A stretch of 51,469 nt of DNA from Bacteroidales bacterium (GCA_017618715.1 JAFZTS010000016.1:1-51469), one strand, 5' to 3'. Numbered from the stretch's first letter, positions 7,576 to 17,389 are shown. The notes: generated by a model not told the origin, from the sequence alone. Translations and numbers: made by a program.

Positions 7576-10500
7576 TGTTTTACACTGAAATATTCTGCTT
7601 CTGGATACGGGATATAGAGTCCGCTCACCGAAGCTTGTGGATACATGGCACCATTTTCGGTCAAGCTGATGCCAATAGCCTCGAAGTCAATCATACGCGC
7701 CAAAAGGAAGATGGTCTTCTGGTCGGGGAGCGAGGGATAACCCACCGCCGGACGAATGCCGCCCCACTGTTTTTCGGCCTGAAGTTTCTCTGCCAAGTAT
7801 TTCGAAGCGGCTTCGGCGAGACGATCGCCAACAGTCTGGAGCAGGAGCACATCGTAATCGCTGCCGCCCTGTTTCTGCTTGAGTTGTTCAAGACGATGCA
7901 CAAACCTTTCGCTGACAGTGCAGGCAAAAGCTCCAATGCAATCATGGACGTAATCACACAGGGATAGACAGATGCCTGATTCCTTCTGCTGACGGGGTGT
8001 GGGAAGGTCGAGGGTTTGATTGCAGCAAGGACAATTCGTGTCATGTCCGTTCCGGCGAAGGGTCACACGAATCCTGTCATCAAGACCTTCAGCAGGATAG
8101 AACGCCTGTGTCACGCGAACAGCATATTCCTGTCCTTCGGCAATCTGCGCCAAGAGATTATCTGCATCCTTGCGAAGCTTCTTGCCCTCTTCACTATCTT
8201 CCTTCACACGCCATGCCCAAAAGAAATACAGCCAGTCGATGTGCGGAATGAGATCACGTACAAGGATCGGTTGCAAAACACGGGCTCCATAGAACGGGGG
8301 AACGGCCTCAGGATATCTACTCCAGTCCACTTTCAAACGGCGTTCCAAAGGAAGTGCCTCACCCAGAGTGCGACTGGTCTGCTCATGCACCTTGTCACGC
8401 AACTGCCGCTGGTTCTGCTGCTGGCGAATACGTTCCTGTTCGACACGATTGGCTGCAATCACCTGCGAACGTGTAGCAGGGTCAAGCAGTTTCATTGCCA
8501 ATACCGGATTGCTGGCTGCATCGCGCACATGAAAGACGGGACCTTCGTAGCAGGGGGCAATCTTAACTGCCGTATGAACAGGCGAAGTCGTTGCTCCTCC
8601 AACAATCAGCGGAATGTCAAGACCTTCGGTCTGCATGGCTCGAGCCACGACACACATCTCTTCGAGACTTGGGGTAATCAAGCCCGAAAGACAAACGATG
8701 TCGATATGCTGGGCATGAATGGTTTCAAGAATCTTCTCGACGGGAACCATCACACCGAGGTCAACCACCTCGAAGCCATTGCATGAAAGAATTACTGCAA
8801 CGATATTCTTTCCGATATCGTGCACATCGCCTTTGACCGTGGCTATCAGAATGCGGCCCCTTGAGGAAGAGTGCTTCACATCATCGGTAGTTTGCTCACC
8901 CTTGATATAAGGGTCAAGAATCTCGACAGCCTTTTTCATCGTTCGTGCCGTCTTGACAACCTGAGGCAGAAACATCTTTCCTTCGCCAAAGAGCCGGCCA
9001 ACTTCGTTCATCCCCGTCATCAGAGGGCCCGAAATAATCGAAAGAGGAGAATCACCTCTGGCCAGCAGTTCCTTCAGGTCGGCATCGAGCGTCGTTGTGG
9101 TTCCCTTCAGCAGAGCCTCCTGCAAGCGCGATTCGGGACTGTCGGTCAACTGTTGTGACACATGAGGCACATCGCTTTCCGCATCCTTCCTTTCGATTGG
9201 TTGAGAAGAACCTATAAAGATTGCCTTCGGATCGTATTTAACACCAGCCTCCTTGGCTGCCGACTGTGCCTCATTCATCCTCTGTGCAAGGGCGATGAGC
9301 TCCTCGCTCGCATCATCAGAAGTGTTGAGGATTACCTCGGTAATCGCCATGCGCAATTCGAGGGGGATGGTCTTATAGGGCACCTCGGTGGCAGGATTCA
9401 TGATAGCCATACCCATGCCATTGGCGATGGCATGATGCAGGAAGACCGAATGCATCGACTCACGCAGATAGTTGTTGCCTCGGAAGGCGAACGACAAGTT
9501 CGACAAACCACCCGAAACACGTGTGCCAGGAAGATTATCGGTCACCCAACGTGTAGCACGAATGTAATCCTGTGCGTATGCGGCATGTTCAGGCATACCT
9601 GTAGCTATTGTCAGCACATTAGGGTCAAAGATAATATCCTCAGGAGCAAAGCCCGCTTCTTCGGTGAGCAGTCGATACATCCGCTGACAAACCTTGATGC
9701 GTCGCTTATAATCTGTCGCCTGCCCTTCTTCGTCAAAGCACATGGCAATGACCGCGGCACCAAGTCGCCTTATTACACGAGCCTTGGCAAGGAAGTCCTC
9801 CTCTCCCATCTTCAAACTGATAGAATTGACGATGCCCTTACCCTGACAACACTTCAAGCCTGCCTCAATTACTTCGAAGCGCGAACTGTCAATCATGATA
9901 GGCACACGGCTGATGGCGGGATCAGAGGCGACAAGATTGAGAAAGGTCTGCATCTCCTGCTTGGCATCGAGAAGTCCGTCGTCCATATTGACATCTATGA
10001 CCATGGCTCCATCCTCCACCTGCTTTCGAGCGATGTCGAGGGCTTCTTCATAATGCTTTTCGCCGATAAGACGCAGGAACTTGCGACTTCCCGCCACATT
10101 GCACCGCTCTCCAACCTTGACGAAAGTGCGGGCATCAGCTTCGAGCACCGAAAGACCGGAAAGACGCAAAGGCTGTATTCCTTCCTTTGACTGCGGGACT
10201 CGTATTGCGTAAGTGTCCGGCAACTCGTCCAGCATCTTTCGCATGGCAAAGATATGCGCAGGTGTCGTACCGCAACATCCACCAATCATATTGACGAGAT
10301 GTTCCTCAAGGTAAGGCGTCATCTGTCGCACCATATCCTCGGGTGTATCCTCGTATGCTCCAAACTCATTGGGTAATCCAGCGTTTGGGTGGCAACTGAC
10401 GAATGTAGGTGCACAAGCCGAAATCCGACGCAGATAAGGCAACATACCCTCGGCTCCCAGTCCGCAGTTCAAACCGACACAAAGCGGGTTGGCATGCAGT

Positions 10501-11099
10501 ACCGATGTAACAAAAGCCTCGACGGTTTGTCCGCTCAACGTACGTCCACTTGCATCGCTCACGGTCATGCTAAGGAGAATTTCAGGAGCACCGGCTTTCA
10601 AGCAGGCACTGATGGCAGCCTTGGCGTTGAGCGTATCAAAAATGGTTTCGATAAGGATGCCATCGACGCCCTCATCGACGAGAACCTGTATCTGCTCAAG
10701 GTAAGCCGCTTCGAGCTGGTCGAATGAGATGGAACGGGCAGCCGGATTATCGGCATCATCGCTCATCGACAGCATCTTGCTGGTGGGTCCCACATCACCC
10801 AAAACAAAGACCTGCCGTCCTTGGGCTTCGGATGCTGCACGTCGTGCCAAACGAACAGCGGCACGATTCATTTCCTCAATCTGGTCATCGAGGTGATAAT
10901 CATGCTGCGAAATACGCTGGGAGGAGAAAGTATTGGTGGTAATGACATCAGCACCTGCATCCACATAGCGCCGATGCAGGTCAAGGATGGTTTCCGGATC
11001 GGTGAGCGAAAGGTAATCGTTGTTGCCTTTCATCAACATCGACCCCATAGCACCATCCAAAAGAAGGATCCTTTGGTTGAAAGCCTCTCGTAATGTCAT
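7572..11099 (-). CDS. metH: Cobalamin-dependent methionine synthase
   Basis: A full-length 1175-aa MetH that moves the methyl group of 5-methyl-THF to homocysteine through cobalamin. Domains in order: homocysteine domain (GCCGT zinc cysteines near residue 275), pterin domain (VGERCNVAGSRKF), cap, B12 domain with the DVHDIGKN lower-ligand His, and the C-terminal AdoMet reactivation domain (RPAVGYPSLPD, then PQASVSGLY). I start it at MTLREAF (11099), because upstream in-frame codons overlap metF and do not look like MetH. It follows metF by 7 nt and overlaps tadA by 4 nt. No cobalamin riboswitch is visible. Confidence 0.96.
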   Translation of the reverse strand: MTLREAFNQRILLLDGAMGSMLMKGNNDYLSLTDPETILDLHRRYVDAGADVITTNTFSSQRISQHDYHLDDQIEEMNRAAVRLARRAASEAQGRQVFVLGDVGPTSKMLSMSDDADNPAARSISFDQLEAAYLEQIQVLVDEGVDGILIETIFDTLNAKAAISACLKAGAPEILLSMTVSDASGRTLSGQTVEAFVTSVLHANPLCVGLNCGLGAEGMLPYLRRISACAPTFVSCHPNAGLPNEFGAYEDTPEDMVRQMTPYLEEHLVNMIGGCCGTTPAHIFAMRKMLDELPDTYAIRVPQSKEGIQPLRLSGLSVLEADARTFVKVGERCNVAGSRKFLRLIGEKHYEEALDIARKQVEDGAMVIDVNMDDGLLDAKQEMQTFLNLVASDPAISRVPIMIDSSRFEVIEAGLKCCQGKGIVNSISLKMGEEDFLAKARVIRRLGAAVIAMCFDEEGQATDYKRRIKVCQRMYRLLTEEAGFAPEDIIFDPNVLTIATGMPEHAAYAQDYIRATRWVTDNLPGTRVSGGLSNLSFAFRGNNYLRESMHSVFLHHAIANGMGMAIMNPATEVPYKTIPLELRMAITEVILNTSDDASEELIALAQRMNEAQSAAKEAGVKYDPKAIFIGSSQPIERKDAESDVPHVSQQLTDSPESRLQEALLKGTTTTLDADLKELLARGDSPLSIISGPLMTGMNEVGRLFGEGKMFLPQVVKTARTMKKAVEILDPYIKGEQTTDDVKHSSSRGRILIATVKGDVHDIGKNIVAVILSCNGFEVVDLGVMVPVEKILETIHAQHIDIVCLSGLITPSLEEMCVVARAMQTEGLDIPLIVGGATTSPVHTAVKIAPCYEGPVFHVRDAASNPVLAMKLLDPATRSQVIAANRVEQERIRQQQNQRQLRDKVHEQTSRTLGEALPLERRLKVDWSRYPEAVPPFYGARVLQPILVRDLIPHIDWLYFFWAWRVKEDSEEGKKLRKDADNLLAQIAEGQEYAVRVTQAFYPAEGLDDRIRVTLRRNGHDTNCPCCNQTLDLPTPRQQKESGICLSLCDYVHDCIGAFACTVSERFVHRLEQLKQKQGGSDYDVLLLQTVGDRLAEAASKYLAEKLQAEKQWGGIRPAVGYPSLPDQKTIFLLARMIDFEAIGISLTENGAMYPQASVSGLYIPYPEAEYFSVKQ

Positions 11100-11106
11100 A
11101 AAAAAA

Positions 11107-12060
11107 TTATAAGGCCGACATGATCTTCTCAATCTGGGCGGCAGCATTCATCGAATAGAAGTGGAGACAAGGCACATCATGTTCCTTTAGTTCGCGACAC
11201 TGGCGGATCATCCATTCCACACCTACTTCCTTCACATCGTCGTTGGTTTGGCACTTCTCCAACATTCGGACCAACTTCTCAGGGAAATCGATGTGGAAAG
11301 TGCGTGGCAACATCGCACGCTGATTGAGGGTAGTGAGCGGTTTTAATCCAGGTACTATCGGCACATTGATGCCAATCTCTCGACAACGCTTCACAAAGTC
11401 GAAGTACTTCTTGTTGTCGTAGAACATCTGTGTCGAGACATATCCTGCGCCAAGATCCACCTTGCGCTTCAGAGCGCGCAGGTCGGACGCTTTGCTCATG
11501 GCCTCTTCGTGCTTCTCGGGATAACCTGCCACGCCATAGGTAAATGGAGTTTCACGTGTCAACTCATGCTGACCGCCATAAAGAAGATTGCCTTTGTTGA
11601 AATCGTTGATCTGCTCGCAAAGTTCGCTCGCATACTGCAAACCACCTTCCTTGGGGATGAAGCGGCTATCCTGCTTCGACTTGTCGCCTCGAAGCACCAA
11701 CAGATCATGCATACCCAGAAAAGCCAGATCGATCAGCTCGTTTTCTGTTTCCTGCTGTGAATAACCCGAACAGATGACATGTGGAACGACGGGCACACTA
11801 TAGCGCTGCTTGATAGCATAACTGATGGGCACGGTACCGGGACGAAGACGCTCTTCGACACGACGATACTGCCCGGGTGACAACTCCTTATACACATAGT
11901 CGCTGCGATGGGTCGTCACCTCAATAAACGCGGGATTGAAAGGCATCAGCCTATCGATGGTATCGTAAATCTGTTCAAGGCTTTTCCCACGCAACGGGGG
12001 CAATACCTCAAACGAGAATAATGTCTCTTTGGTTAAACGCAGAATCTCTGATACGCTCAT
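11107..12060 (-). CDS. metF: 5,10-methylenetetrahydrofolate reductase
   Basis: A 317-aa TIM-barrel flavoprotein that makes the 5-methyl-THF used by MetH, the next gene. The catalytic Glu in the SFEVLPP motif is at residue 18, and the family features ELTRETPFTYGVAGYPEKH and STQMFYDN are intact. I prefer the start MSVSEIL (12060) because the only upstream Met (12084) lies within the -7 promoter box at 12082-12089. It is first in the metF-metH-tadA operon. Confidence 0.95.
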   Translation of the reverse strand: MSVSEILRLTKETLFSFEVLPPLRGKSLEQIYDTIDRLMPFNPAFIEVTTHRSDYVYKELSPGQYRRVEERLRPGTVPISYAIKQRYSVPVVPHVICSGYSQQETENELIDLAFLGMHDLLVLRGDKSKQDSRFIPKEGGLQYASELCEQINDFNKGNLLYGGQHELTRETPFTYGVAGYPEKHEEAMSKASDLRALKRKVDLGAGYVSTQMFYDNKKYFDFVKRCREIGINVPIVPGLKPLTTLNQRAMLPRTFHIDFPEKLVRMLEKCQTNDDVKEVGVEWMIRQCRELKEHDVPCLHFYSMNAAAQIEKIMSAL

Positions 12061-12081
12061 AAAAAATGAATTTTTGAGTTG

Positions 12082-12089
12082 CAAAGATA
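12082..12089 (-). promoter_or_regulatory. -7 box of the metF-metH-tadA promoter
   Basis: TATCTTTG on the minus strand, 21 nt upstream of the metF ATG. The leader is too short for a riboswitch. Confidence 0.55.
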
Positions 12090-12162
12090 CATATTATTAT
12101 TTAAAATGTAAGCGTTTTCGAAAAAAATATCCCATTTATGCCGAAAAAACACAAAAATTTTG

Positions 12163-12170
12163 TATATTTG
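12163..12170 (+). promoter_or_regulatory. -7 box of the hisS promoter
   Basis: TATATTTG followed by CGCGC. No clear TTTG at the right distance was found, so this is weaker than other promoters in the window. The leader would be about 100 nt and is largely filled by the 9-bp repeat array. Confidence 0.5.
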
Positions 12171-12200
12171 CGCGCTCAAATTTATATTATTTCGCAAATT

Positions 12201-12263
12201 CCGAATAATCGAAGCAATCTGAGTAATCCGACAATTCCGATTATTCCGAGTACTCAGAACAAA
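12201..12263. repeat. 9-bp-period degenerate tandem array, CCGAGTATT family (copy 1)
   Basis: Seven consecutive 9-mers can be laid out without gaps: CCGAATAAT / CGAAGCAAT / CTGAGTAAT / CCGACAATT / CCGATTATT / CCGAGTACT / CAGAACAAA. The array occupies the hisS 5' leader, ending 13 nt before the ATG. The units CTGAGTAAT and CCGATTATT recur exactly in the array at 42555-42635. Confidence 0.8.
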
Positions 12264-12276
12264 CCACTACAGAAAT

Positions 12277-13644
12277 ATGGCACAAGTAAAACCAAGTATC
12301 CCCAAGGGAACACGCGACTTCTCGCCTGTCGAGATGGCCAAGCGAAACTATATCTTCAACACTATACGCGACGTCTATGGACTGTACGGTTACCAGCAGA
12401 TTGAGACTCCTTCGATGGAGAATCTCTCTACGCTGATGGGCAAGTATGGAGAAGAGGGTGACAAACTGCTTTTCAAGATTCTTGACTCAGGCGACTTCCT
12501 TGCTGGTGTCAAGCCCGAACAACTATGTGACGGAGGCACGGCCAAGCTGGCAGCATGTATCTGCGAGAAAGGTCTGCGCTACGACCTCACCGTACCCTTC
12601 GCACGCTTTGTAGTGATGCATCAGAATGAACTGGCTTTTCCCTTCAAGCGTTATCAGATACAACCCGTATGGCGCGCCGACCGTCCACAGAAGGGCCGCT
12701 ACCGCGAGTTCTTCCAGTGCGACGCCGACGTGGTGGGTTCCGACTCGTTGCTCAACGAAGTGGAGCTCATCCAAATCATCGACGAGGTGTTCCGTCGCTT
12801 CGGCATCCGCGTAGCCATCAAGATGAACAACCGCAAGATTCTGGCTGGTATCGCCGAAGTCATCGGTGCACCCGAACTGTTGGTTGACATCACCGTGGCC
12901 ATCGACAAGCTTGATAAGATTGGTCTCGACAACGTGAATGCAGAACTTCGCGAAAAAGGGTTGAACGAGGATCAGCTTGCCAAGCTGCAACCCATCATCA
13001 AGCTGGAAGGTGAAAACCGTCAGAAGCTGGCCGTCATCAAGGACACGTTGGCTAACTCCGCTGCGGGCGTGAAGGGCGTCGAAGAGCTCGAATATATCCT
13101 CAACAAGGTTGAAAAGCTGGGTGGCACGGACTGTCGCCTCGACATCGACCTGACACTGGCTCGCGGCCTCAATTACTACACCGGAGCCATCTTCGAAGTG
13201 AAGGCTCTCGATGTCGAGATGGGCTCCATCACGGGCGGTGGACGCTATGACAACCTCACCGGTGTCTTCGGCATGCCCGGCATGTCGGGCGTAGGCATCT
13301 CTTTCGGTGCTGACCGCATCTACGATGTACTCAACCAGCTCAACCTCTACCCCACCGATGCCCTGCAATCTACGCAGGTGCTCTTTGTCACCTTTGGCGA
13401 GGCCGAACAGGACTTCTGTCTGCCGCTCCTTGCCTCACTGCGCAAAGCCGGCATTCGTGCCGAAGTCTATCCCGACGCTGGTGCCAAGATGAAGAAGCAG
13501 ATGACCTACGCCAATGCAAAGCAGATTCCCTACGTCGTCATCGTGGGTTCGGACGAAGTGGCTTCGGGCGAGGTTTCGTTGAAGAATATGGTCACCGGTG
13601 AACAGATTAAAGTAAAGGCCGACGAACTTGTCTCTAAATTCTAA
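12277..13644 (+). CDS. hisS: Histidyl-tRNA synthetase
   Basis: A 455-aa class II synthetase that charges tRNA-His. It has motif 1 (GTRDFSP at residues 11-17), motif 2 (the [15 protein letters not shown] region near 130-145), the histidine-binding [10 protein letters not shown] block and motif 3 ([13 protein letters not shown]), then a C-terminal anticodon-binding domain. The start MAQVKPS fits the family N-terminus. The M3 peptidase gene follows 18 nt later and may be co-transcribed. Confidence 0.96.
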   Translation: MAQVKPSIPKGTRDFSPVEMAKRNYIFNTIRDVYGLYGYQQIETPSMENLSTLMGKYGEEGDKLLFKILDSGDFLAGVKPEQLCDGGTAKLAACICEKGLRYDLTVPFARFVVMHQNELAFPFKRYQIQPVWRADRPQKGRYREFFQCDADVVGSDSLLNEVELIQIIDEVFRRFGIRVAIKMNNRKILAGIAEVIGAPELLVDITVAIDKLDKIGLDNVNAELREKGLNEDQLAKLQPIIKLEGENRQKLAVIKDTLANSAAGVKGVEELEYILNKVEKLGGTDCRLDIDLTLARGLNYYTGAIFEVKALDVEMGSITGGGRYDNLTGVFGMPGMSGVGISFGADRIYDVLNQLNLYPTDALQSTQVLFVTFGEAEQDFCLPLLASLRKAGIRAEVYPDAGAKMKKQMTYANAKQIPYVVIVGSDEVASGEVSLKNMVTGEQIKVKADELVSKF

Positions 13645-13662
13645 ATTTATCAATTCCCCCTT

Positions 13663-15819
13663 ATGAAAACATCGAAAATCCTCTGTGCAGCTGCCCTTGC
13701 AGTAATCACTTTCGCCAGCTGCACCGACCGTAACGCAAACAACGATATGGAAAATCCCTTCCTCGTAGAATCCACCCTACCACACGGTGCCTTCCCCTTC
13801 GATAAACTCAAGACCGAGCATTACAAGCCGGCTTTCGAGGCCGGTATCCAGGAACACAACAAGGAGATTGATGCCATCGTCAACAATCCCGAGGCACCGA
13901 CCTTCGAGAACACGATTGCTGCCCTCGACTACAGCGGCGGCCTCCTGAACCGCGTGGCAGGAATCTTCTATAACCTACACGAATGTGATGGCACCGACGA
14001 TATGCTCGCCTTGGGCGAAGAACTCCAGCCGATGATGAGCCAGCACAGCCTCGACATCAGTCTCAACGAGAAATTGTTCGAGCGCATCCAAAAAGTTTGG
14101 AACGACAACTCCGACCCCAAGACCACTACGCTCACTACCGAGCAGTACCGTTTGCTGAAAGACACCTACGACAGTTATGTACGCAGCGGTGCCACCCTTC
14201 AGGGCGAGAAGCGTGAACGCTGGCGTCAGGTGAGTGCCGAACTTGACAGCCTCACACTCGTCTTTGGACAGAACGTCCAGAAGGCAACCGGCTCGTGGAA
14301 GTATCAACTTAATCCCGAGACTGACCTCGTAGGCCTCCCCGGTTTCGTGACCGAGGCACTCAAACAGAAGAACTACGAGATCGGACTCCTTGCCACCGAC
14401 TATCGTCCGTTCATGACCTATTCGAGCCGCCGCGACCTTCGCGAACTGCTCTATAAGGCATACAATGCACGTTGCGTGGGTGGAGAATTCGACAACACCG
14501 AGAACATCCGCAGGATTGCCACCTTGCGTCAAGAGAAAGCCGACCTGCTGGGTTACGACACCTTTGCCGACCTGCGTCTCACCAACACCATGGCGCATAC
14601 TCCCAATGCCGTCAACAGCCTGCTCAACCAGTTGCTCAAGGCTTACAAGCAGCCTGCCATGAAGGATGTTAAGGAGGTTGCTGCATTTGCTGCAAAGGAT
14701 GGCGTGAAGAATCTCATGCCCTGGGACTTCAGCTATTACAGTGAGAAGCTCAAGGCTGAGAAGTACAACGTCAGCGATGCACAGATCAAGCCATATCTCT
14801 CGCTCGAAAAGGTCAAGAAGGGCGTCTTTGGTCTTGCCGAACGCCTCTATGGTGTCACGTTCCACAAGATTGACGTACCCGTCTATAACGAGGCAGCCGA
14901 ATGCTTCGAGGTGCTCGATGCCGACTCTACCTATCTCGGCCTCCTTTACACCGACTTCTTCCCACGCGAGGTGAAGCGTCCAGGAGCATGGATGACCGAG
15001 TTCAAGGGACAGTGGCGCGAAAAAGATGGCACCGACAGCCGTCCACACATCCAGATTGTCATGTCGTTCAGCAAGCCCATCGGACAGCCTGGCGATTCGA
15101 CTTATGTGCCAGCACTGCTCACCTACGACGAGTGCACCACCTTCCTGCACGAGTTCGGACATTCGCTGCATGGCCTGCTCACCAAGTGCACCTACAAGGG
15201 ACAGAGTGGCACCAACGTGGCCCACGACTTTGTGGAGTTACCATCGCAGTTCAATGAGAACTTCATGCGCGAAAAGGAATTCCTCGATACCTTTGCCGCC
15301 GACTACCAGACAGGCGAAAAGATTCCACAGGACCTGATCAACAGGATACAGGATGCCTCGAACTTCCAAGCAGCCTATGCCTGTGTGCGTCAGCTTTCGT
15401 TCGGCATGCTCGACATGCAGTTCCACACCCTCGGCAAGGGTAATCTGGGCAGCAACAGCAACGAGATCACAGCTCGCTTCCCGCAGCTCCAGAACATCGA
15501 ACAGTTTGAGGCTGACGCCATGGCTCCCACACAGGTATTGCCACGTGTTGATGGTGCCTTGATGGCTACGTCGTTCACCCACATCTTCAGTGGAGGTTAT
15601 GCGGCTGGCTACTACGGCTACAAGTGGGCCGAGATGCTCGATGCCGATGCCTTTGCCGTGTTCCAGAAGGAAGGACTGTTCAATCCGAATACAGCCAAGC
15701 GTTTCCGCCATCTGCTCGAGAGCGGCGATACCGTAGATCCGGCCGAACTCTATCGACAGTTCAAGGGTGCCGACCCCGACATCAATGCTTTGATGCGTCG
15801 TGACGGCATAATCAAGTAA
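13663..15819 (+). CDS. M3-family zinc oligopeptidase / peptidyl-dipeptidase, lipoprotein
   Basis: A 718-aa metallopeptidase of the Dcp/oligopeptidase A type. HEFGH at residues 496-500 with a downstream Glu at 525 (FVELPSQFNENF) form the zinc site. Unlike cytoplasmic Dcp, it starts with a signal peptide and a lipobox ending at Cys20 (TFASC), so it should be lipid-anchored in the periplasm or at the outer membrane. It would trim imported peptides. It is 18 nt after hisS and 2 nt before the antiporter gene. Dcp and OpdA-type activity cannot be separated by eye. Confidence 0.9.
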   Translation: MKTSKILCAAALAVITFASCTDRNANNDMENPFLVESTLPHGAFPFDKLKTEHYKPAFEAGIQEHNKEIDAIVNNPEAPTFENTIAALDYSGGLLNRVAGIFYNLHECDGTDDMLALGEELQPMMSQHSLDISLNEKLFERIQKVWNDNSDPKTTTLTTEQYRLLKDTYDSYVRSGATLQGEKRERWRQVSAELDSLTLVFGQNVQKATGSWKYQLNPETDLVGLPGFVTEALKQKNYEIGLLATDYRPFMTYSSRRDLRELLYKAYNARCVGGEFDNTENIRRIATLRQEKADLLGYDTFADLRLTNTMAHTPNAVNSLLNQLLKAYKQPAMKDVKEVAAFAAKDGVKNLMPWDFSYYSEKLKAEKYNVSDAQIKPYLSLEKVKKGVFGLAERLYGVTFHKIDVPVYNEAAECFEVLDADSTYLGLLYTDFFPREVKRPGAWMTEFKGQWREKDGTDSRPHIQIVMSFSKPIGQPGDSTYVPALLTYDECTTFLHEFGHSLHGLLTKCTYKGQSGTNVAHDFVELPSQFNENFMREKEFLDTFAADYQTGEKIPQDLINRIQDASNFQAAYACVRQLSFGMLDMQFHTLGKGNLGSNSNEITARFPQLQNIEQFEADAMAPTQVLPRVDGALMATSFTHIFSGGYAAGYYGYKWAEMLDADAFAVFQKEGLFNPNTAKRFRHLLESGDTVDPAELYRQFKGADPDINALMRRDGIIK

Positions 15820-15821
15820 TC

Positions 15822-16784
15822 ATGCTTTTAGACATTCTCTTCATCCTCGCTGGATTGGCGCTTCTCGTCAAGGGAGGCGACTATCTCGTCGATGGTTCGG
15901 TTGCCATTGCCAAGCGTGCCAGGCTCAGCGAAATGGTCATCGGCCTTACCGTAGTGGGGTTCGGCACATCGATGCCGGAGCTGCTGGTTTCGGCTCAGTC
16001 GGCGTGGATGGGCAGCTCCGGCATTGCCATCGGTAATGTCGTGGGCTCGAACATCTCGAATATTGCCTTGATACTGGGTGTGACGGCCATGATTCATGTC
16101 ATCCCGTCACAAAAGATTACTCTCCACCTTGACCTCCCGTTCATGCTCCTCTCCTTTGTCCTTTTTGTGGCTATTGCCATGACCGGATCAGTAGGACGCG
16201 TGGCTGGTGTCATCGGCGTGTTGATGCTCATCTGCTTTGTGGCATATCAGGTGCGACAGTCGCGCAAAGCCAGCAAGGTGCAAGAAAAGCTTGCCGCAGA
16301 ACACCACGAACAGGCTACAGGAGACGAACCTATGGCTCTCTGGAAAGCCATACTACTGGTCATCGTCTCATTCCTTGCCATGGTCTTTGGTGCAAATATC
16401 CTGGTTGAAGGAGCCTCCAACATTGCCCGCCTCTTAGGTGTTACCGACCGAATCATCGGTTTGACCATCGTGGCAGTTGGAACCTCTCTGCCCGAGCTGT
16501 TCTCCAGCGTCATGGCTGCCGTCAAAGGCAAGACCGACATGGCCATCGGCAATATCATCGGGTCGGGCACGTTCAACATTCTCAGCGTCATCGGCATCTC
16601 AGCCATCATCACGCCTATCACGGGCACGAATATCGGTTTTGCCTTCGACTACGTGTTGATGATCATCCTTGGTGTACTGCTATGGGTTTTCCTGCGCTCC
16701 AAATATGTGCTTGAACGCTGGGAGGGATTTGTCCTCACTGCCATCTATGTGGCTTATCTTGCTAAAACCATCATTCTTGGATAA
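15822..16784 (+). CDS. CaCA-family calcium/sodium antiporter (YrbG-like)
   Basis: A 320-aa inner membrane exchanger with about ten membrane spans and the two inverted alpha repeats: GFGTSMPE at residues 46-53 and AVGTSLPE at 218-225, each carrying the ion-coordinating Glu. A hydrophilic loop (about 145-172) divides the halves. It starts 2 nt after the peptidase stop, and its TAA shares one base with the ATG of the next gene, so the three are one operon. Confidence 0.92.
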   Translation: MLLDILFILAGLALLVKGGDYLVDGSVAIAKRARLSEMVIGLTVVGFGTSMPELLVSAQSAWMGSSGIAIGNVVGSNISNIALILGVTAMIHVIPSQKITLHLDLPFMLLSFVLFVAIAMTGSVGRVAGVIGVLMLICFVAYQVRQSRKASKVQEKLAAEHHEQATGDEPMALWKAILLVIVSFLAMVFGANILVEGASNIARLLGVTDRIIGLTIVAVGTSLPELFSSVMAAVKGKTDMAIGNIIGSGTFNILSVIGISAIITPITGTNIGFAFDYVLMIILGVLLWVFLRSKYVLERWEGFVLTAIYVAYLAKTIILG

Positions 16785-17320
16785 TGACCAAAGAAGAACT
16801 GCGCAAACAGATCAAGGAAGAAATCAAACGACTGAATGCCGCCGAACGCGACACCCAGTCGCTTTACGTCTGCTTGCAGGTGATAGGCTCAGCCGAATGG
16901 CAACAAGCCCAGACCGTGCTACTCTATGCAGCTTTGCCTGACGAGATTAGTCTGCAACTGCTCATCGACGATGCCATCGGTTCGGGCAAGGACATCATCC
17001 TGCCTGTCGTCCACGGAGACACGCTTTTGCTCAGGAAGTACGACCCACAACATTTCGAGAAACAAGGGAAATATCAGATTGAGGAACCTACAGAAGCGTG
17101 CGAGGAACTGACAGACCTTTCCAAGATAGATCTTGCCATCATTCCCGGTCGTGCATTCAGCAAGAAAGGACACCGCATGGGGCGCGGCAAAGGCTATTAT
17201 GACAAACTGCTGCCCATGCTTCAATGTCCGAAGTGGGGCGTCTGCTTCACCTGCCAGCTGCAACGGATGGTTCCCTGCGACGAGTGGGACGTAAGAATGA
17301 ACAAGGTGGTGACTGCTTAG
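16784..17320 (+). CDS. 5-formyltetrahydrofolate cyclo-ligase
   Basis: A 178-aa member of the MTHFS family that converts 5-formyl-THF to 5,10-methenyl-THF using ATP. The nucleotide-binding GRGKGYYDK is at residues 133-141 and the N-terminal KEELRKQIKEE helix is typical. Translation is coupled to the antiporter gene by a TAATG overlap. The terminator stem at 17302-17331 contains the stop codon. folD, another one-carbon enzyme, lies convergently just downstream. Confidence 0.93.
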   Translation: MTKEELRKQIKEEIKRLNAAERDTQSLYVCLQVIGSAEWQQAQTVLLYAALPDEISLQLLIDDAIGSGKDIILPVVHGDTLLLRKYDPQHFEKQGKYQIEEPTEACEELTDLSKIDLAIIPGRAFSKKGHRMGRGKGYYDKLLPMLQCPKWGVCFTCQLQRMVPCDEWDVRMNKVVTA

Positions 17321-17336
17321 TCACCACCTTGTTTTA
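17302..17336 (+). terminator. Terminator overlapping the cyclo-ligase stop codon
   Basis: A perfect stem CAAGGTGGTGACT/AGTCACCACCTTG at 17302-17331 is followed by GTTTT. The TAG stop (17318-17320) lies in the loop and 3' arm, so the last codons form half of the stem. Confidence 0.85.
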
Positions 17337-17344
17337 GTTATGAA

Positions 17345-17389
17345 AGGTTAAGAAGGGTTCGAGGGGTTAAGAGGGTTCGAGGGGTTACC
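17345..17389. repeat. 9-bp-period array, GGGTTCGAA/TTCGAACCC family (copy 1)
   Basis: Five 9-mers abut: AGGTTAAGA / AGGGTTCGA / GGGGTTAAG / AGGGTTCGA / GGGGTTACC. The last unit includes the folD stop codon. Read on the opposite strand, the units match the TTCGAACCC, TTCTTAACC and TTCAAACCT units at 45042-45126. Confidence 0.75.

Noticed and set aside
12061..12089. Possible SAM or cobalamin riboswitch before metF-metH
   Set aside because: Only about 20 nt separate the -7 box from the start codon, too short for any known aptamer, and no conserved blocks are present.
12171..12276. Possible T-box or attenuator before hisS
   Set aside because: No T-box sequence, no His-rich leader ORF and no terminator hairpin; the leader is a 9-bp repeat array.
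13975..15225. 416-aa minus-strand open frame
   Set aside because: Antisense to the M3 peptidase with its intact HEFGH site; no recognisable domain.
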